NCBI GenBank assembly: GCA_004173185.1
Contig: SEFZ01000011.1
Location: 62,001-126,000, forward strand
Length of the DNA stretch: 64,000 bases
Direction of reading: 5' to 3'
Source: Sphingomonadales bacterium
GTDB taxonomy: Bacteria > Pseudomonadota > Alphaproteobacteria > Sphingomonadales > Sphingomonadaceae
Position numbers and translations under genes: made by a program. Under the pieces are notes generated by a model. The model did no database searches, had not been told where the DNA came from, and saw only the letters and a program-made list of their open reading frames with translations. Of this stretch, positions 55,671-64,000 are shown in pieces (positions within the stretch are counted from its first letter, which is position 1; each line of letters opens with the position of its first letter).

Positions 55671-56381
55671 ATGCGTCTGTTCTGCACTGCTCTCAGCGCC
55701 TTCACTTTGTGCGCCGTCGCCATGCCCGCCGGCGCGCAAGAAGTGGTGGTCACCGCCAATCGTGCACGGGGCGGCGGCTATATGGACACGTCCGCGCCGT
55801 CGCCAGCACTCGCGCTGCGCCGCACTGCCGACTTTGCGGTGCTTCAGGTAAAGGTGACGGGGGACACGCGCGATCCGGCAAAGCGGCGTGAGGAAATCTA
55901 CGCGATGATCCGCGGCGCCATCGTGCTCGCGCAGAAATCGGGCGTCGAACTGGCGACGGGCGAGACAATCGTCGAGCCATTGACGCTCGCCAACTACCAG
56001 AGCCTGATCCTGACCGACGATGACGACCGCGACGATACGCAGGCAGCCAGCTTCCTGATCAAGTCGGCGCTGAGCCAGGGCGGCGATCCCAAGGCCGCGC
56101 TGGAGCGCATCGCGCGCTTCGTTCGCGAAGTGCCGGCGGTCGGCCGCGCCGAGATGAAGACCGAGGGTGAGATGACGCTGTCGGTGGTCAATCCGGAGCA
56201 ATATCGCGGCCAGATTGTCGCTTTGGTGGCGGCAGATGCCACGGGCAGCGCGGGCAAGTTCGGTGACGACTATCGCGTGCAGGTGCAGGGGCTGGATCGC
56301 CGCATTCAATGGGGCCGGGCGAGCCTGAGCGAAGTCTATCTCTACCTGCCGGTCAGCTATGTGATCCTGCCGAAGAACTAA
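55671..56381 (+). CDS. Secreted protein of unknown function
   Basis: 236 residues with a signal peptide (MRLFCTALSAFTLCAVAMPAGA|Q). The mature start EVVVTANRARGGGY looks like a TonB-box fragment, but no plug or barrel follows. The rest is a mixed alpha/beta domain (DFAVLQVKVTGDTRDPAKRREEIYAMIRGAIVLA; MTLSVVNPEQYRGQIVALVAADA; VQVQGLDRRIQWGRASLSEVYLYLPVSYVI). This is weakly reminiscent of SIMPL-like periplasmic proteins. I cannot assign a function. It is convergent with the tesB-like gene; the stop codons overlap. Confidence 0.7.
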   Translation: MRLFCTALSAFTLCAVAMPAGAQEVVVTANRARGGGYMDTSAPSPALALRRTADFAVLQVKVTGDTRDPAKRREEIYAMIRGAIVLAQKSGVELATGETIVEPLTLANYQSLILTDDDDRDDTQAASFLIKSALSQGGDPKAALERIARFVREVPAVGRAEMKTEGEMTLSVVNPEQYRGQIVALVAADATGSAGKFGDDYRVQVQGLDRRIQWGRASLSEVYLYLPVSYVILPKN

Positions 56382-57262
56382 TTCTTCAGCCGGATCAGCC
56401 CTTCCTGTGTGACGCTCGCCACCAGCCGACCGTCCTGCGAATAAATCCGCCCGCGATTGAAGCCGCGCGAATGGCCGCTCCATGGGCTGTCGGTCGAGTA
56501 GAGCAGCCATTCGTCGAAGCGGAAAGGCTCGTGCATCCATACCGCGTGATCGAGGCTGGCGGTCTGCACCTTGCCGCCCATCCAGGAGACGCCGTGGGGC
56601 AGCATGGAGGTGCCTAGCAAGGTCATGTCAGTTGCGTAGGTGAGCATCGCGCGGTGGAGCGCGGGATCGTCGGGTAGGGGGGCGACAACGCGAAACCAGC
56701 TATTCTGGACGGCGGGATCGACCTTGTCGGGCCGGAACCAGTTGCGCGGGGTTACAGGGCGGATTTCGATGGGCCGGGCGCGCAGGAAGAGGCGGCGCAT
56801 TTTCTCGGGCACCTGCTCCTCGATCTCGCTGCGCAGTTCGCGTTCGGAGCGAAGCGCTTCGGGCGGCGGCACATCGGGCATCGATTCCTGGTGGTGCAGG
56901 CCCTCGGCTGGCGATTGGAAGCTCGCCGTCATGTTGAGGATCGGCTGACCCTTTTGCATCGCGATGATCCGGCGATTGGCGAAGGTGCGCCCCTCGAAAT
57001 CGCGGACGACGCGGTAGATGATCGGGTGATCTTCATCGCCGGGGCGCATGAAATACGCGTGGAGAGAGTGCGCGGCCTTGTCGCCATCGATCGAGCGCTG
57101 GGCTGCCTGAAGCGCCTGCGCCACGACTTGTCCGCCAAAGACGCGGCCAACGCCACCGGGGTTGCGCGGGCCGCGATAGAGATCGGTGTCGATCTGCTCG
57201 ACATCGAGCAGGTCCGTCAGTGCGGTGACCAGTTCTTCGGGAGATTTTTCTTCAGGCATCAT
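56378..57262 (-). CDS. tesB: Acyl-CoA thioesterase II
   Basis: 294 residues, the usual TesB size. Double hotdog protein: RVFGGQVVAQALQAAQRSI in the first half, VVRDFEGRTFANRRIIAMQKGQPILNMTASFQ as the central strand region. The second half contains LLGTSMLPHG, QTASLDHAVWMHEPFRFDEWLLYSTDSPWSGHSRGFNRGRIYSQDGRLVASVTQEGLIR, which includes the catalytic Asp-Thr/Ser-Gln framework of the family. It releases free acid and CoA from long-chain acyl-CoAs, preventing CoA sequestration during beta-oxidation. Divided from the downstream ACAD pair by a family B element. Confidence 0.93.
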   Translation of the reverse strand: MMPEEKSPEELVTALTDLLDVEQIDTDLYRGPRNPGGVGRVFGGQVVAQALQAAQRSIDGDKAAHSLHAYFMRPGDEDHPIIYRVVRDFEGRTFANRRIIAMQKGQPILNMTASFQSPAEGLHHQESMPDVPPPEALRSERELRSEIEEQVPEKMRRLFLRARPIEIRPVTPRNWFRPDKVDPAVQNSWFRVVAPLPDDPALHRAMLTYATDMTLLGTSMLPHGVSWMGGKVQTASLDHAVWMHEPFRFDEWLLYSTDSPWSGHSRGFNRGRIYSQDGRLVASVTQEGLIRLKN

Positions 57263-57272
57263 TCTAATTCCG

Positions 57273-57357
57273 CGAACCCTGAGCTTGTCGAAAGGTGCCT
57301 ATCCACTTGCGTTGCGCTGGTGGCAAGCGGCCCTTCGACGGGCTCAGGGCGAGCGGG
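57273..57357. repeat. REP-like element, family B (copy 3)
   Basis: CGAACCCTGAGCTTGTCGAA (then AGG) faces CCCTTCGACGGGCTCAGGGC, an inverted pair between the tesB-like gene and the next ACAD gene. Confidence 0.85.
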
Positions 57358-57373
57358 AAGGACCGGGCCAAGC

Positions 57374-58480
57374 TCAATATCCTGCGGCTTCGGCCAGCGC
57401 GTTGGCGTGGAAATTTGAATCGCCAAACATCTCCGCGAGGACGCGCGCGCGCTTCATGTAGAAGCCGATATCATATTCGTCGGTCATGCCGATGCCGCCA
57501 TGCATTTGGACGCCTTCCTGCACCGCGAGCGTGGTGGCGAGGCCGGTCATTGCCTTGGCGACCGAGACGGCCTGGGTGGCGTCCTCACCGCTATCAAGAA
57601 GCTGCGCGGCCTTTAGGACCGCCGCGCGGGCGACTTCCATCTCCGAATAGAGATGCGCGGCGCGATGCTGGAGCGCCTGGAAGCTGCCGATCAGTAAGCC
57701 AAACTGCTTGCGCTCCTTGAGATAGTTCACCGTCATATCGGCAGCACCGCCACCGACGCCGAGGAGTTCGGCAGCGGCACCCGTGCGACCGGCGGCTAGG
57801 AGGCGGGCGAGGGGCGCATCGCCTGCGTCGACTTCGCCGATCACGGCATCGGCATCGACTTCAACGTCATCGAATTTGAGGTGCGCGGCGAGCGAGGCAT
57901 CGGCGAGACGCTCGGGCGTTGCCGTGAGCCCCTTGGCGTCATTCGGCACGGCGAACAGCGTGACGCCGTTTGCCGTCTTGGCGGCGACGAGGATGAGGTC
58001 GGCGATATGGCCGTGCGCGACGAAGGTCTTGGTGCCGGTGAGGCGGAAGCCGTTGCCGGAGCGCTCGGCCTGCATCTCGATTCTGCCGTTGTGCTTGTGG
58101 CTCTCGTCGATCGCGAGCGCGGCGACGGTTTCACCCGCGAGGATGCCGGGGAACCAGCGCGCGGCATGGGCAGTGCCCTTGAGCGCTTCGACAGCCGCGA
58201 CGGCAGTGCTGAGGAACGGCGAGGGCGAAAGGTTTCGGCCAATCTCCTCGAGCACCACGCCCGCTTCGATATGGCCGAGGCCAAGGCCGCCATCGCTTTC
58301 AGGGATCAGGATGCCGGTGAAGCCCATTTCGGCGAACTGCTTCCACAGGTCACGGCTGAAACCGGTGGCGTCGTTCGCATCGCGCAGCGCGCGCATATGG
58401 CTGACGGGGGCGTGCTCGGCGACGAAATCCTTCGTCGTATCGCGGAGCATCTGCTGATCGTCGTTCAGGTAGAGAGGCAT
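57374..58480 (-). CDS. Acyl-CoA dehydrogenase, small-type subunit (pair 2)
   Basis: 368 residues. It resembles the 44876 gene: N-terminal MPLYLNDDQQMLRDTTKDFV, GFTGILIPESDGGLGLGHIEAGVVLEEIGRNLSPSPFL, a degenerate middle domain (VAALAIDESHKHNGRIEMQAERSGNGFRLTGTKTFVAHGH), and the same ending LAVQEGVQMHGGIGMTDEYDIGFYMKRARVLAEMFGD. It is the likely partner of the large-type ACAD encoded just upstream (58631-59782). A third intergenic repeat family (C) lies between them. Confidence 0.92.
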   Translation of the reverse strand: MPLYLNDDQQMLRDTTKDFVAEHAPVSHMRALRDANDATGFSRDLWKQFAEMGFTGILIPESDGGLGLGHIEAGVVLEEIGRNLSPSPFLSTAVAAVEALKGTAHAARWFPGILAGETVAALAIDESHKHNGRIEMQAERSGNGFRLTGTKTFVAHGHIADLILVAAKTANGVTLFAVPNDAKGLTATPERLADASLAAHLKFDDVEVDADAVIGEVDAGDAPLARLLAAGRTGAAAELLGVGGGAADMTVNYLKERKQFGLLIGSFQALQHRAAHLYSEMEVARAAVLKAAQLLDSGEDATQAVSVAKAMTGLATTLAVQEGVQMHGGIGMTDEYDIGFYMKRARVLAEMFGDSNFHANALAEAAGY

Positions 58481-58493
58481 GGTTTCTTCTTTC

Positions 58494-58624
58494 CTTCTCC
58501 ACTCTCGCGCCTTCGCAGGAGAGGGCAGGGGTGAGGCTCTTCTTTTCTAGGCCGGCGGAGGAAGAAGAAGACCCTCACCCTCCTGCTTCGCGGACCAATT
58601 CCTCCCCCGCGAAAGCGGGAGAGG
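58494..58624. repeat. Intergenic inverted repeat, family C
   Basis: CTTCGCAGGAGAGGGCAGGG (then GTGAGG) faces ACCCTCACCCTCCTGCTTCG and a small CCCCCGCGAAAGCGGGAG hairpin, filling the gap between the two ACAD genes of pair 2. Confidence 0.75.
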
Positions 58625-58630
58625 CGTGTT

Positions 58631-59782
58631 TCACGAAGGCAAATCCAGGATCCGCTTGGCGATGATGTTGAGCTGGATTTCGCTCGTGCCGCCTTCGATC
58701 GAATTGGCCTTGGTGCGCAGCCATGCGCGGGGCGCGGCGCCATGCGCGGAGGCTTCGCTTTCCCATTCGAGCGTGTCGCTGCCGCCTGCCGCCATCAGCA
58801 GTTCGTGGCGCTTGATGTTCAGCTCGGTGCCGTAATATTTCATCATCGAAGGCTGGGCAGGGTGCGCCTTGCCAGCCTTGAGCTCGTCGATGAACCGTTC
58901 GGACATCGCCGAGAACGCCTTGGCCCGGACGTCGAAGATCGCGATCTGGGCGCGCAGGATCGGATCGACGCCCTTGCGCGCCGCGTCGATCAGCGGATCG
59001 CCCGCAGCCGCGCCAAGGCCCATGCCGGAGATCATCTCACGCTCATGGCCGAGCAGATATTTGGCGACGTCCCAGCCCTTGTTTTCCTCGTGAATGCGAT
59101 TGGCTTTGGGGACCTTCACATTGTCGAAAAACGTCTCGCAGAACGGGCTGTTGCCGCTGATCAGCAGGATCGGCTTGGTCGAAACGCCTTCGCTGGCCAT
59201 GTCGAACAGGACGAAGCTGATGCCGCCCTGCTTGGTCGTCTTGTCGGTGCGGACGAGGCAGAAGATCCAGTCGGCCTTGTCGGCGTAGCTGGTCCAGACC
59301 TTCTGGCCGTTGACGATGTAATGATCGCCCGCGTCATCGGCGGAAGTGGCGAGGCCGGCGAGATCGGAACCGGCGTTCGGCTCCGAATAGCCCTGGCACC
59401 AGCGGATTTCGCCGCGAGCGATCTTGGGCAGATGCTCGAGCTTCTGCTCCTCGGTGCCATATTTCAGCAGCGCCGGCCCGAGCATCGAAATGCCGAAGCT
59501 GTTGAGCGGATTGCGCGCATGGATGCGAGTGAGCTCCTCGCGGAGGATCTTGGTCTCGGCAGGCGAGAGGCCACCGCCGCCATAAGCGCTCGGCCAATCC
59601 GGCACCGTCCAGCCGCGCGCGCCCATGCGATCCATCCAGACCTTCTGATCGGGATGGGCATATTGGGGATTGCGGCCGCCCCAGGTGGCGTCCTTTTCCC
59701 CGCGCATGGGTTTGCGCATTTCGGGGGGGCAGTTTTCCTCGAGCCATGCTCGGGTTTCTGCGCGGAATTGGTCGTCGCTCAT
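58631..59782 (-). CDS. Acyl-CoA dehydrogenase, large-type subunit (pair 2)
   Basis: 383 residues from ATG 59782 (CGGAGAG RBS); five upstream codons in the track are excluded. Motifs parallel the 43553 gene: WTVPDWPSAYGGGGLSPAETKIL, WCQGYSEPNAGSDLAGLATSADD for FAD contact, VNGQKVWTSYADKADWIFCLVRT, FCETFFDNVKVPKANRI, and the C-terminal SIEGGTSEIQLNIIAKRILDLPS. With the downstream gene it forms a second heteromeric ACAD pair. The FadJ-like gene lies upstream on the same strand, suggesting a beta-oxidation operon. Confidence 0.93.
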   Translation of the reverse strand: MSDDQFRAETRAWLEENCPPEMRKPMRGEKDATWGGRNPQYAHPDQKVWMDRMGARGWTVPDWPSAYGGGGLSPAETKILREELTRIHARNPLNSFGISMLGPALLKYGTEEQKLEHLPKIARGEIRWCQGYSEPNAGSDLAGLATSADDAGDHYIVNGQKVWTSYADKADWIFCLVRTDKTTKQGGISFVLFDMASEGVSTKPILLISGNSPFCETFFDNVKVPKANRIHEENKGWDVAKYLLGHEREMISGMGLGAAAGDPLIDAARKGVDPILRAQIAIFDVRAKAFSAMSERFIDELKAGKAHPAQPSMMKYYGTELNIKRHELLMAAGGSDTLEWESEASAHGAAPRAWLRTKANSIEGGTSEIQLNIIAKRILDLPS

Positions 59783-59790
59783 GTATCTCT

Positions 59791-59871
59791 CCGTCATCCC
59801 GGCGAAGGCCGGGATCGCATATCTCAGGCCGCGCGCTCGCGGCCTGAGATCCCGGCTTTCGCCGGGGTGCC
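59791..59871. repeat. REP-like element, family A (copy 5), three hairpins
   Basis: CCGTCATCCCGGCGAAGGCC (then GGGAT), a central perfect palindrome-like ATCTCAGGCC/GGCCTGAGAT, then CCCGGCTTTCGCCGGGGTGC. The longest version of the family in the window. Confidence 0.85.
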
Positions 59872-59877
59872 GATATG

Positions 59878-61902
59878 TCAGTTAAACCGCTCGCCCTTTT
59901 CCGCCTTTTCGCGGAGGAGGGGCGCCACTTCGAAGCCGTATTTTTCCAGACCCTCGACGACCTTCTTTAGGCCGATCGTGTCTGCCCAGAACATCGGCCC
60001 GCCGCGATAGACCGGCCAGCCATAGCCATAGATCCACACCACATCGATGTCCGACGCGCGCTGCGCCTTGCCCTCGGCGAGGATCAGCGCGCCTTCATTG
60101 ACCATCGTGTAAAGCGTGCGGACGATGATCTCGTCCTCGGTGATCTCATGCTGCGGGGTCCCGGTTTTTTTGCGGAAATCCTCGATGATCTCGGCGACGC
60201 GCGGGCTGTTCGAAGGCTGGCGCTTCTCGTCATAATCGTAGAATCCGGCGCTCTTCTTCTGGCCCCAGCGCCCTTCGGCGGCGAGCGCGTCGCGGATATT
60301 CTCGATGCGGGTGGGATCGCGGTGCCAGCCGATATCGACGCCGGCGAGATCGCTCATCTGGAACGGACCCATCGGCATGCCGAACCCGACATGCACCTTG
60401 TCGATCTGCTCGGGCGAGGCGCCCTCATGCAGCATCTTCATCGCTTCCATCTGGCGCGGGATCAGCATGCGATTGCCGATAAAGCCGTAGCAGACGCCCG
60501 CCACGACAGCGACTTTCTTGATCTTCTTCGACAGCGCCATTGCGGTTGCGAGCACGTCGTCAGCCGTCTTGTCGCCGCGCACGACTTCGAGAAGCTTCAT
60601 GATGTTGGCGGGCGAGAAGAAGTGGAGGCCGAGCACGTCCTGCGGGCGCTTGGTGGCTGCCGCGATCTCGTTGACGTCGAGATAGGAGGTGTTCGAAGCG
60701 AGGATCGCGCCGGGCTTGCAGATCGCGTCGAGCTTGCCGAAAATGTCCTTCTTGACCGACATTTCCTCATAGACGGCTTCGATGATCAGGTCGCAATCGG
60801 CGAGATCGTTGAACTCGAGCGTGGGCTTGAGAAGGCCCATGGCCTGCTCGACCTGCTCGGGCTTCATCCGGCCCTTGGCGGCGGTCGCCTCGTAATTCTT
60901 GCGGATCGTGCCGGTGCCGCGATCGAGCGCGTCCTGCTGCATCTCGACGATGGTGACGGGGATGCCCGCCGACAGGAAGTTCATCGAGATGCCGCCGCCC
61001 ATCGTGCCTGCGCCGATCACACCGACGCGCTTGATGTCGCGCAGCTTGATGTCGTCGGCGACGCCGTCGATCTTGCTGGCCTTGCGCTCGGCGAAGAAGA
61101 TGTGGCGGAGCGCTGCGGACTGGACGCTCATGATGAGCTTCATGAAGCCGTTGCGCTCAAGCTGGACGCCTTCGGCATAGGGCTTGCCGACGCTGTTTTC
61201 GATCACCGAGATGATCTCGGCGGGTGCTTCGAAACCACGGAAGCGCTTGGCGTTGGTCTTGCGGAAGGCTTCGAACACGGCTGCATCGGCGGCGAAGGGC
61301 TTTTCGCTGGCGCGCGGGATCGGCTTGCCGACGACTTCGTTGGCGAACGCGACGGCATCGGCGAGCAGGCTGTCGTCGCCTGCGAGGCGATCGACCAGAC
61401 CTGCATCCTTGGCGACCTTTGCCGAAACCGGATCGCCCTTGGCTGCCAGTTCGAGCGCGAACTCGACGCCTGCGACGCGCGGCATGCGCTGGGTGCCGCC
61501 TGCGCCCGGCAGGATGCCGAGCTTCACTTCGGGCAGGCCGAATTTCGCCGAGGGGACAGCGATCCGGTAATGCGATGCCAGCGCGACTTCGCAGCCGCCG
61601 CCAAGCGCCGTGCCATGCACCGCCGCGATCACCGGCTTGTCGAGCGCTTCGATTGCATCGACGAGGGTGGGGAGGCCCGGCTCCTGCATCGGCTTGCCGA
61701 ACTCGGTGATGTCAGCGCCTGCGAAGAAGGTCCTGCCCGCGCAGGTGATGACGACGGCCTTGATGCTGTCGTCGTTCTTCGCTGCCTCAAGCCCGGCCTG
61801 CAGGCCCTGGCGCACGGCCGCGCCGAGCGCGTTTACCGGCGGGTTGTCCGAAGTGAGGATCAGGACGTCGCCCTGGCGGCTGGTGGTGATCGGCGAGGTC
61901 AT
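59878..61902 (-). CDS. Bifunctional enoyl-CoA hydratase/3-hydroxyacyl-CoA dehydrogenase (FadB/FadJ-like)
   Basis: 674 residues from ATG 61902; the track's longer frame is a leader. N-terminal crotonase domain: oxyanion-hole segments [14 protein letters not shown] near residue 58 and [23 protein letters not shown] near 95, with [13 protein letters not shown] near 135. 3HCDH N-terminal Rossmann domain: [17 protein letters not shown] near 295, catalytic His in [30 protein letters not shown]. The C-terminal domain pair follows ([31 protein letters not shown]). It hydrates enoyl-CoA and oxidises the product. No thiolase gene is seen in the window. Confidence 0.95.
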   Translation of the reverse strand: MTSPITTSRQGDVLILTSDNPPVNALGAAVRQGLQAGLEAAKNDDSIKAVVITCAGRTFFAGADITEFGKPMQEPGLPTLVDAIEALDKPVIAAVHGTALGGGCEVALASHYRIAVPSAKFGLPEVKLGILPGAGGTQRMPRVAGVEFALELAAKGDPVSAKVAKDAGLVDRLAGDDSLLADAVAFANEVVGKPIPRASEKPFAADAAVFEAFRKTNAKRFRGFEAPAEIISVIENSVGKPYAEGVQLERNGFMKLIMSVQSAALRHIFFAERKASKIDGVADDIKLRDIKRVGVIGAGTMGGGISMNFLSAGIPVTIVEMQQDALDRGTGTIRKNYEATAAKGRMKPEQVEQAMGLLKPTLEFNDLADCDLIIEAVYEEMSVKKDIFGKLDAICKPGAILASNTSYLDVNEIAAATKRPQDVLGLHFFSPANIMKLLEVVRGDKTADDVLATAMALSKKIKKVAVVAGVCYGFIGNRMLIPRQMEAMKMLHEGASPEQIDKVHVGFGMPMGPFQMSDLAGVDIGWHRDPTRIENIRDALAAEGRWGQKKSAGFYDYDEKRQPSNSPRVAEIIEDFRKKTGTPQHEITEDEIIVRTLYTMVNEGALILAEGKAQRASDIDVVWIYGYGWPVYRGGPMFWADTIGLKKVVEGLEKYGFEVAPLLREKAEKGERFN

Positions 61903-61961
61903 TGCGGTCTCCAGTTCATTTTTCTGTTCGTCTTCCCGGCGCTTGCCCGGGTGACGGATGG

Positions 61962-63179
61962 TTATGTCAAAGCCGAGTAAATCAGCGTCTTGAGTTCGCG
62001 GCGGATGGTGAAGGCCGAGGAGGGGCTGACCTGGGTCATGAAGACCATGTGCAGCCGTTCGACCGGATCGATGAAGAAGGCGGTCGAGAACATTCCGCCC
62101 CAATAATATTCGCCTTCGCTGCCCGGGATCATCGTTTTGGCGACGTCCTTGTTGATCGCGAAGCCGAGGCCGAAACCGACACCGGCATTGGTCGTCTCGC
62201 TGAACAGCGATTTCGACATGGCGGCGAGATCCGAATCATTGGGCAGATGGTTGCGCGTCATCAGATCGATCGTCTTGCGGCTGACGATGCGCACGCCATC
62301 CAGCTCGCCGCCGTTCAGGCACATCTGGCAGAAGCGGTGATAATCGAGGCTGGTGGAGACGAGGCCGCCGCCGCCCGAAAGCTGGGTGGGCGGCTTGGCC
62401 CAAGCCGATTCCGCGCCGGTGTCAAACATCACGCGCTCGCCCTTTGGCGTCATCGTGTAGCAATCGGTCAGTCGGTGGAGCTTGTCGGCCGGAACCGTGA
62501 AGAACGTATCGTCCATGCCGAGCGGGGCGAAGATATGCTCGCGGAAATATTCGTCGAGGGTCTGGCCCGAGACGCGCTGGACCACGGCACCCAGCACATC
62601 GGTCGATACCGAATAATTCCATTCGTCGCCGGGCGAGAATTCGAGCGGGAGCTTGCCGAGTTCGGCGACGAACTCATCGAGGGTCAGCCCGCCATGCCAG
62701 CGTTCCAGCTTCAATTCGCGATGCGCGGCATCGATCGGGGTGCGTTCCTGAAAGCCATAAGTGAAGCCGCTGGTGTGGCGGAGCAGATCGATCATCCGCA
62801 TCGGCTCGGCCGTGGGGCGAGTCTGGTAGTTGCCCAGCGTGCCGCCATCGAACACCGCCAGCCCGCGAAGTTCGGGCAGGACCCGGTGGACGGGCGTATC
62901 GAGCGCGACCTTGGCCTGTTCGGCCAGCATCATGAAGGCGATCGAGGTGATCGGCTTGGTCATCGAGGCAATGCGGAACAGCGACGTCTCATCGATTGTC
63001 GCGCCGCCTTCGCGCGCCGTGCCCTGATGCGAGAAATGCGCGATCTCGCCGGCCCGCGCGATCAGCAGCTGGCAATGAGGCAGCAAACCGGAATCGATAT
63101 AGCGGGCCTGCAAATACGACTCGATTCGAGCAAGCCGCTTGCTATCGAAACCCAGCCCCTCGGCCGCGGTGCTAGTCAT
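61962..63179 (-). CDS. Serine hydrolase, class C beta-lactamase/esterase family
   Basis: 405 residues from ATG 63179; the longer ORF start at 63407 is outside the family alignment. Nucleophile in the S-x-x-K motif [12 protein letters not shown] (Ser72, Lys75). Tyr of the second motif is in [12 protein letters not shown] near residue 172. A GGG-type third motif is seen in [17 protein letters not shown]. No signal peptide, so cytoplasmic. Such proteins include EstB-type esterases that hydrolyse esters of alcohols and acids, fitting a cluster that needs to free an acid from an ester. Antibiotic hydrolysis is unlikely without a secretion signal. Confidence 0.9.
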   Translation of the reverse strand: MTSTAAEGLGFDSKRLARIESYLQARYIDSGLLPHCQLLIARAGEIAHFSHQGTAREGGATIDETSLFRIASMTKPITSIAFMMLAEQAKVALDTPVHRVLPELRGLAVFDGGTLGNYQTRPTAEPMRMIDLLRHTSGFTYGFQERTPIDAAHRELKLERWHGGLTLDEFVAELGKLPLEFSPGDEWNYSVSTDVLGAVVQRVSGQTLDEYFREHIFAPLGMDDTFFTVPADKLHRLTDCYTMTPKGERVMFDTGAESAWAKPPTQLSGGGGLVSTSLDYHRFCQMCLNGGELDGVRIVSRKTIDLMTRNHLPNDSDLAAMSKSLFSETTNAGVGFGLGFAINKDVAKTMIPGSEGEYYWGGMFSTAFFIDPVERLHMVFMTQVSPSSAFTIRRELKTLIYSALT

Positions 63180-63342
63180 TGAAACGCCATACCTCTCGTT
63201 CGAATCCCTGTCACCGCTTCGGTTCGGCGATGTTCGACTCCTATTGCCTTGAGCGCAGCGATAATCAACACTAACGTGGTGTTTGGTGGGGCTTTCGGGT
63301 CCAAACCCAACATTCAGAAATAGATTGATGGAGAGAATCCGC

Positions 63343-64000
63343 TTGGCTTCCGAACCGATCGTCCCGCTGGACCCCAATTGGCCCGCTATGTCGCTGGACC
63401 AGGCCAAGGCACTCCTGACCGCGCCCGGCGCAAAGTTCGAAATGGATACGGTGGATATTCGCGGCGTGCAGACGCGCGTGTGGAAGAACGCACCGCCAAC
63501 GCTACGGATTCTCGCGCAGATGGTGCGCGCTTACGGCCCGCACGACTTCACCGTCTATGAGGACGAGCGGGTTTCCTATGAAGCCAATTACCGCGCGACT
63601 TCGCATATTGCGCACAAGCTGATTGCGATGGGCGTGGGCAAGGGCGACCGAATCGCGCTGGCGATGCGCAATCTGCCCGAATGGCCGGCGATCTTTTTCG
63701 CGGCGGTGAGCATCGGCGCGATCATGGTGCCGCTCAATGCGTGGTGGACCGGCGGCGAGCTGGAATATGCGCTCAACGATTCGGGCGCGAAGGTGCTGTT
63801 CGTCGATGGTGAGCGGCATGAGCGGCTCAAGGAATGCTACGACAAGCTGCCTGCGCTGGAGCGCGTGGTGGTGAGCCGGGCCAAGAGCGAATTGGACGGC
63901 AATGCCACCCGGCTCGAAGTGCTGATCGGGCTGCGCAACGAATGGGCCGCGCTCGAGGATATCGGCTTCCCCGACATTGCAGTCGCGCCCGATGACGATG
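63343..64000 (+). CDS. AMP-dependent acyl-CoA synthetase (5' part; runs off the window)
   Basis: About 219 residues are visible and the frame is open at the window edge, so the gene is partial at its 3' end. The ORF track omits it. TTG at 63343 has GGAGAG eight bases upstream and is preferred; an in-frame ATG at 63328 is an alternative. The N-terminal half of an adenylate-forming ligase is readable: TVYEDERVSYEANYRATSHIAHKLIAMGVGKGDRIALAMRNLPEWPAIFFAAVSIGAIMVPLNAWWTGGELEYALNDSGAKVLFVD. The P-loop and catalytic lysine would lie beyond the window. Divergent from the serine hydrolase. Probably the ligase that feeds this catabolic set. Confidence 0.88.
   Translation, partial: MASEPIVPLDPNWPAMSLDQAKALLTAPGAKFEMDTVDIRGVQTRVWKNAPPTLRILAQMVRAYGPHDFTVYEDERVSYEANYRATSHIAHKLIAMGVGKGDRIALAMRNLPEWPAIFFAAVSIGAIMVPLNAWWTGGELEYALNDSGAKVLFVDGERHERLKECYDKLPALERVVVSRAKSELDGNATRLEVLIGLRNEWAALEDIGFPDIAVAPDDD

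Noticed and set aside
59878-62103. Long N-terminal extension of the FadJ-like protein
   Set aside because: The first 67 codons lie over the hydrolase 3' region and an intergenic gap; the crotonase domain begins at 61902.
61962-63179. Beta-lactamase antibiotic resistance gene
   Set aside because: No signal peptide and catabolic neighbours; more like a cytoplasmic esterase of the same superfamily.

Overview
The window is a 64 kb stretch of GC-rich alphaproteobacterial chromosome. The gene content and protein flavour point to a sphingomonad (Sphingomonadaceae, Sphingomonas in the broad sense). The signs are many TonB-dependent receptors, a CASTOR/POLLUX-like channel, a WalW-type polysaccharide deacetylase behind a PAS histidine kinase, and intergenic REP-like hairpins of the CACCCCGG/CCGGGGTG and CTGAGCTTGTCGAA types that I associate with this family. 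The assignment is by inference; there is no rRNA in the window.

Left part (1-11.9 kb): TonB receptor plus a DUF2946 protein (possible copper link), a DUF952 protein, gyrA with an unusual alternating purine-pyrimidine tract upstream, a secreted TPR protein, a small secreted protein, an Lrp/AsnC regulator, a large PAS histidine-kinase-like protein with a worn ATP-binding domain, and a polysaccharide deacetylase. A tRNA-Ile(CAT) gene at 11.9 kb and a tRNA-Pro(TGG) gene at 15.9 kb, with their 3' ends facing each other, bracket a variable island. It holds a truncated DNA cytosine methyltransferase, integrase-arm-like TGGGGGTAT repeats, an acyltransferase, a glycosyltransferase, a SAM methyltransferase and a headless coding remnant.

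Middle part (16-38.3 kb): mostly housekeeping genes. These are a lipoprotein, an M28 peptidase, ettA, the CASTOR-like channel, an outer-membrane transporter, guaB, a VOC protein, an RsmB/NOP-type RNA methyltransferase and a TPR protein. The block lptD-surA-pdxA-rsmA follows, divergent from holC and ndk, then an OmpR/EnvZ-type two-component system. Between the TPR gene and rsmA lies a 2.7 kb run of five small hypothetical genes in alternating orientation. Each is bounded by copies of one short, same-orientation, partly palindromic repeat (consensus near GTCCGCAATTGGGTGGAAAGCGGACATT). I consider this cassette-like array the most unusual structure in the window.

Right part (38.3-64 kb): after an EF-hand protein, almost everything concerns acyl-CoA metabolism. 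There are two acyl-CoA synthetases (one cut by the window end), two thioesterases, five acyl-CoA dehydrogenases (two as probable heteromeric pairs, one of ACAD10/11 type), two SDRs, a Zn alcohol dehydrogenase, an APH-type phosphotransferase and a fused enoyl-CoA hydratase/3-hydroxyacyl-CoA dehydrogenase. A TetA-like exporter, a large TonB receptor, a tandem-domain TetR regulator and a serine hydrolase accompany them. The ACAD11-like dehydrogenase, phosphotransferase and SDR resemble the logic of 4-hydroxyacyl-CoA catabolism (human ACAD10/11, Pseudomonas Lva pathway). The cluster probably imports and degrades a hydrophobic acid or alcohol whose identity cannot be read from sequence.
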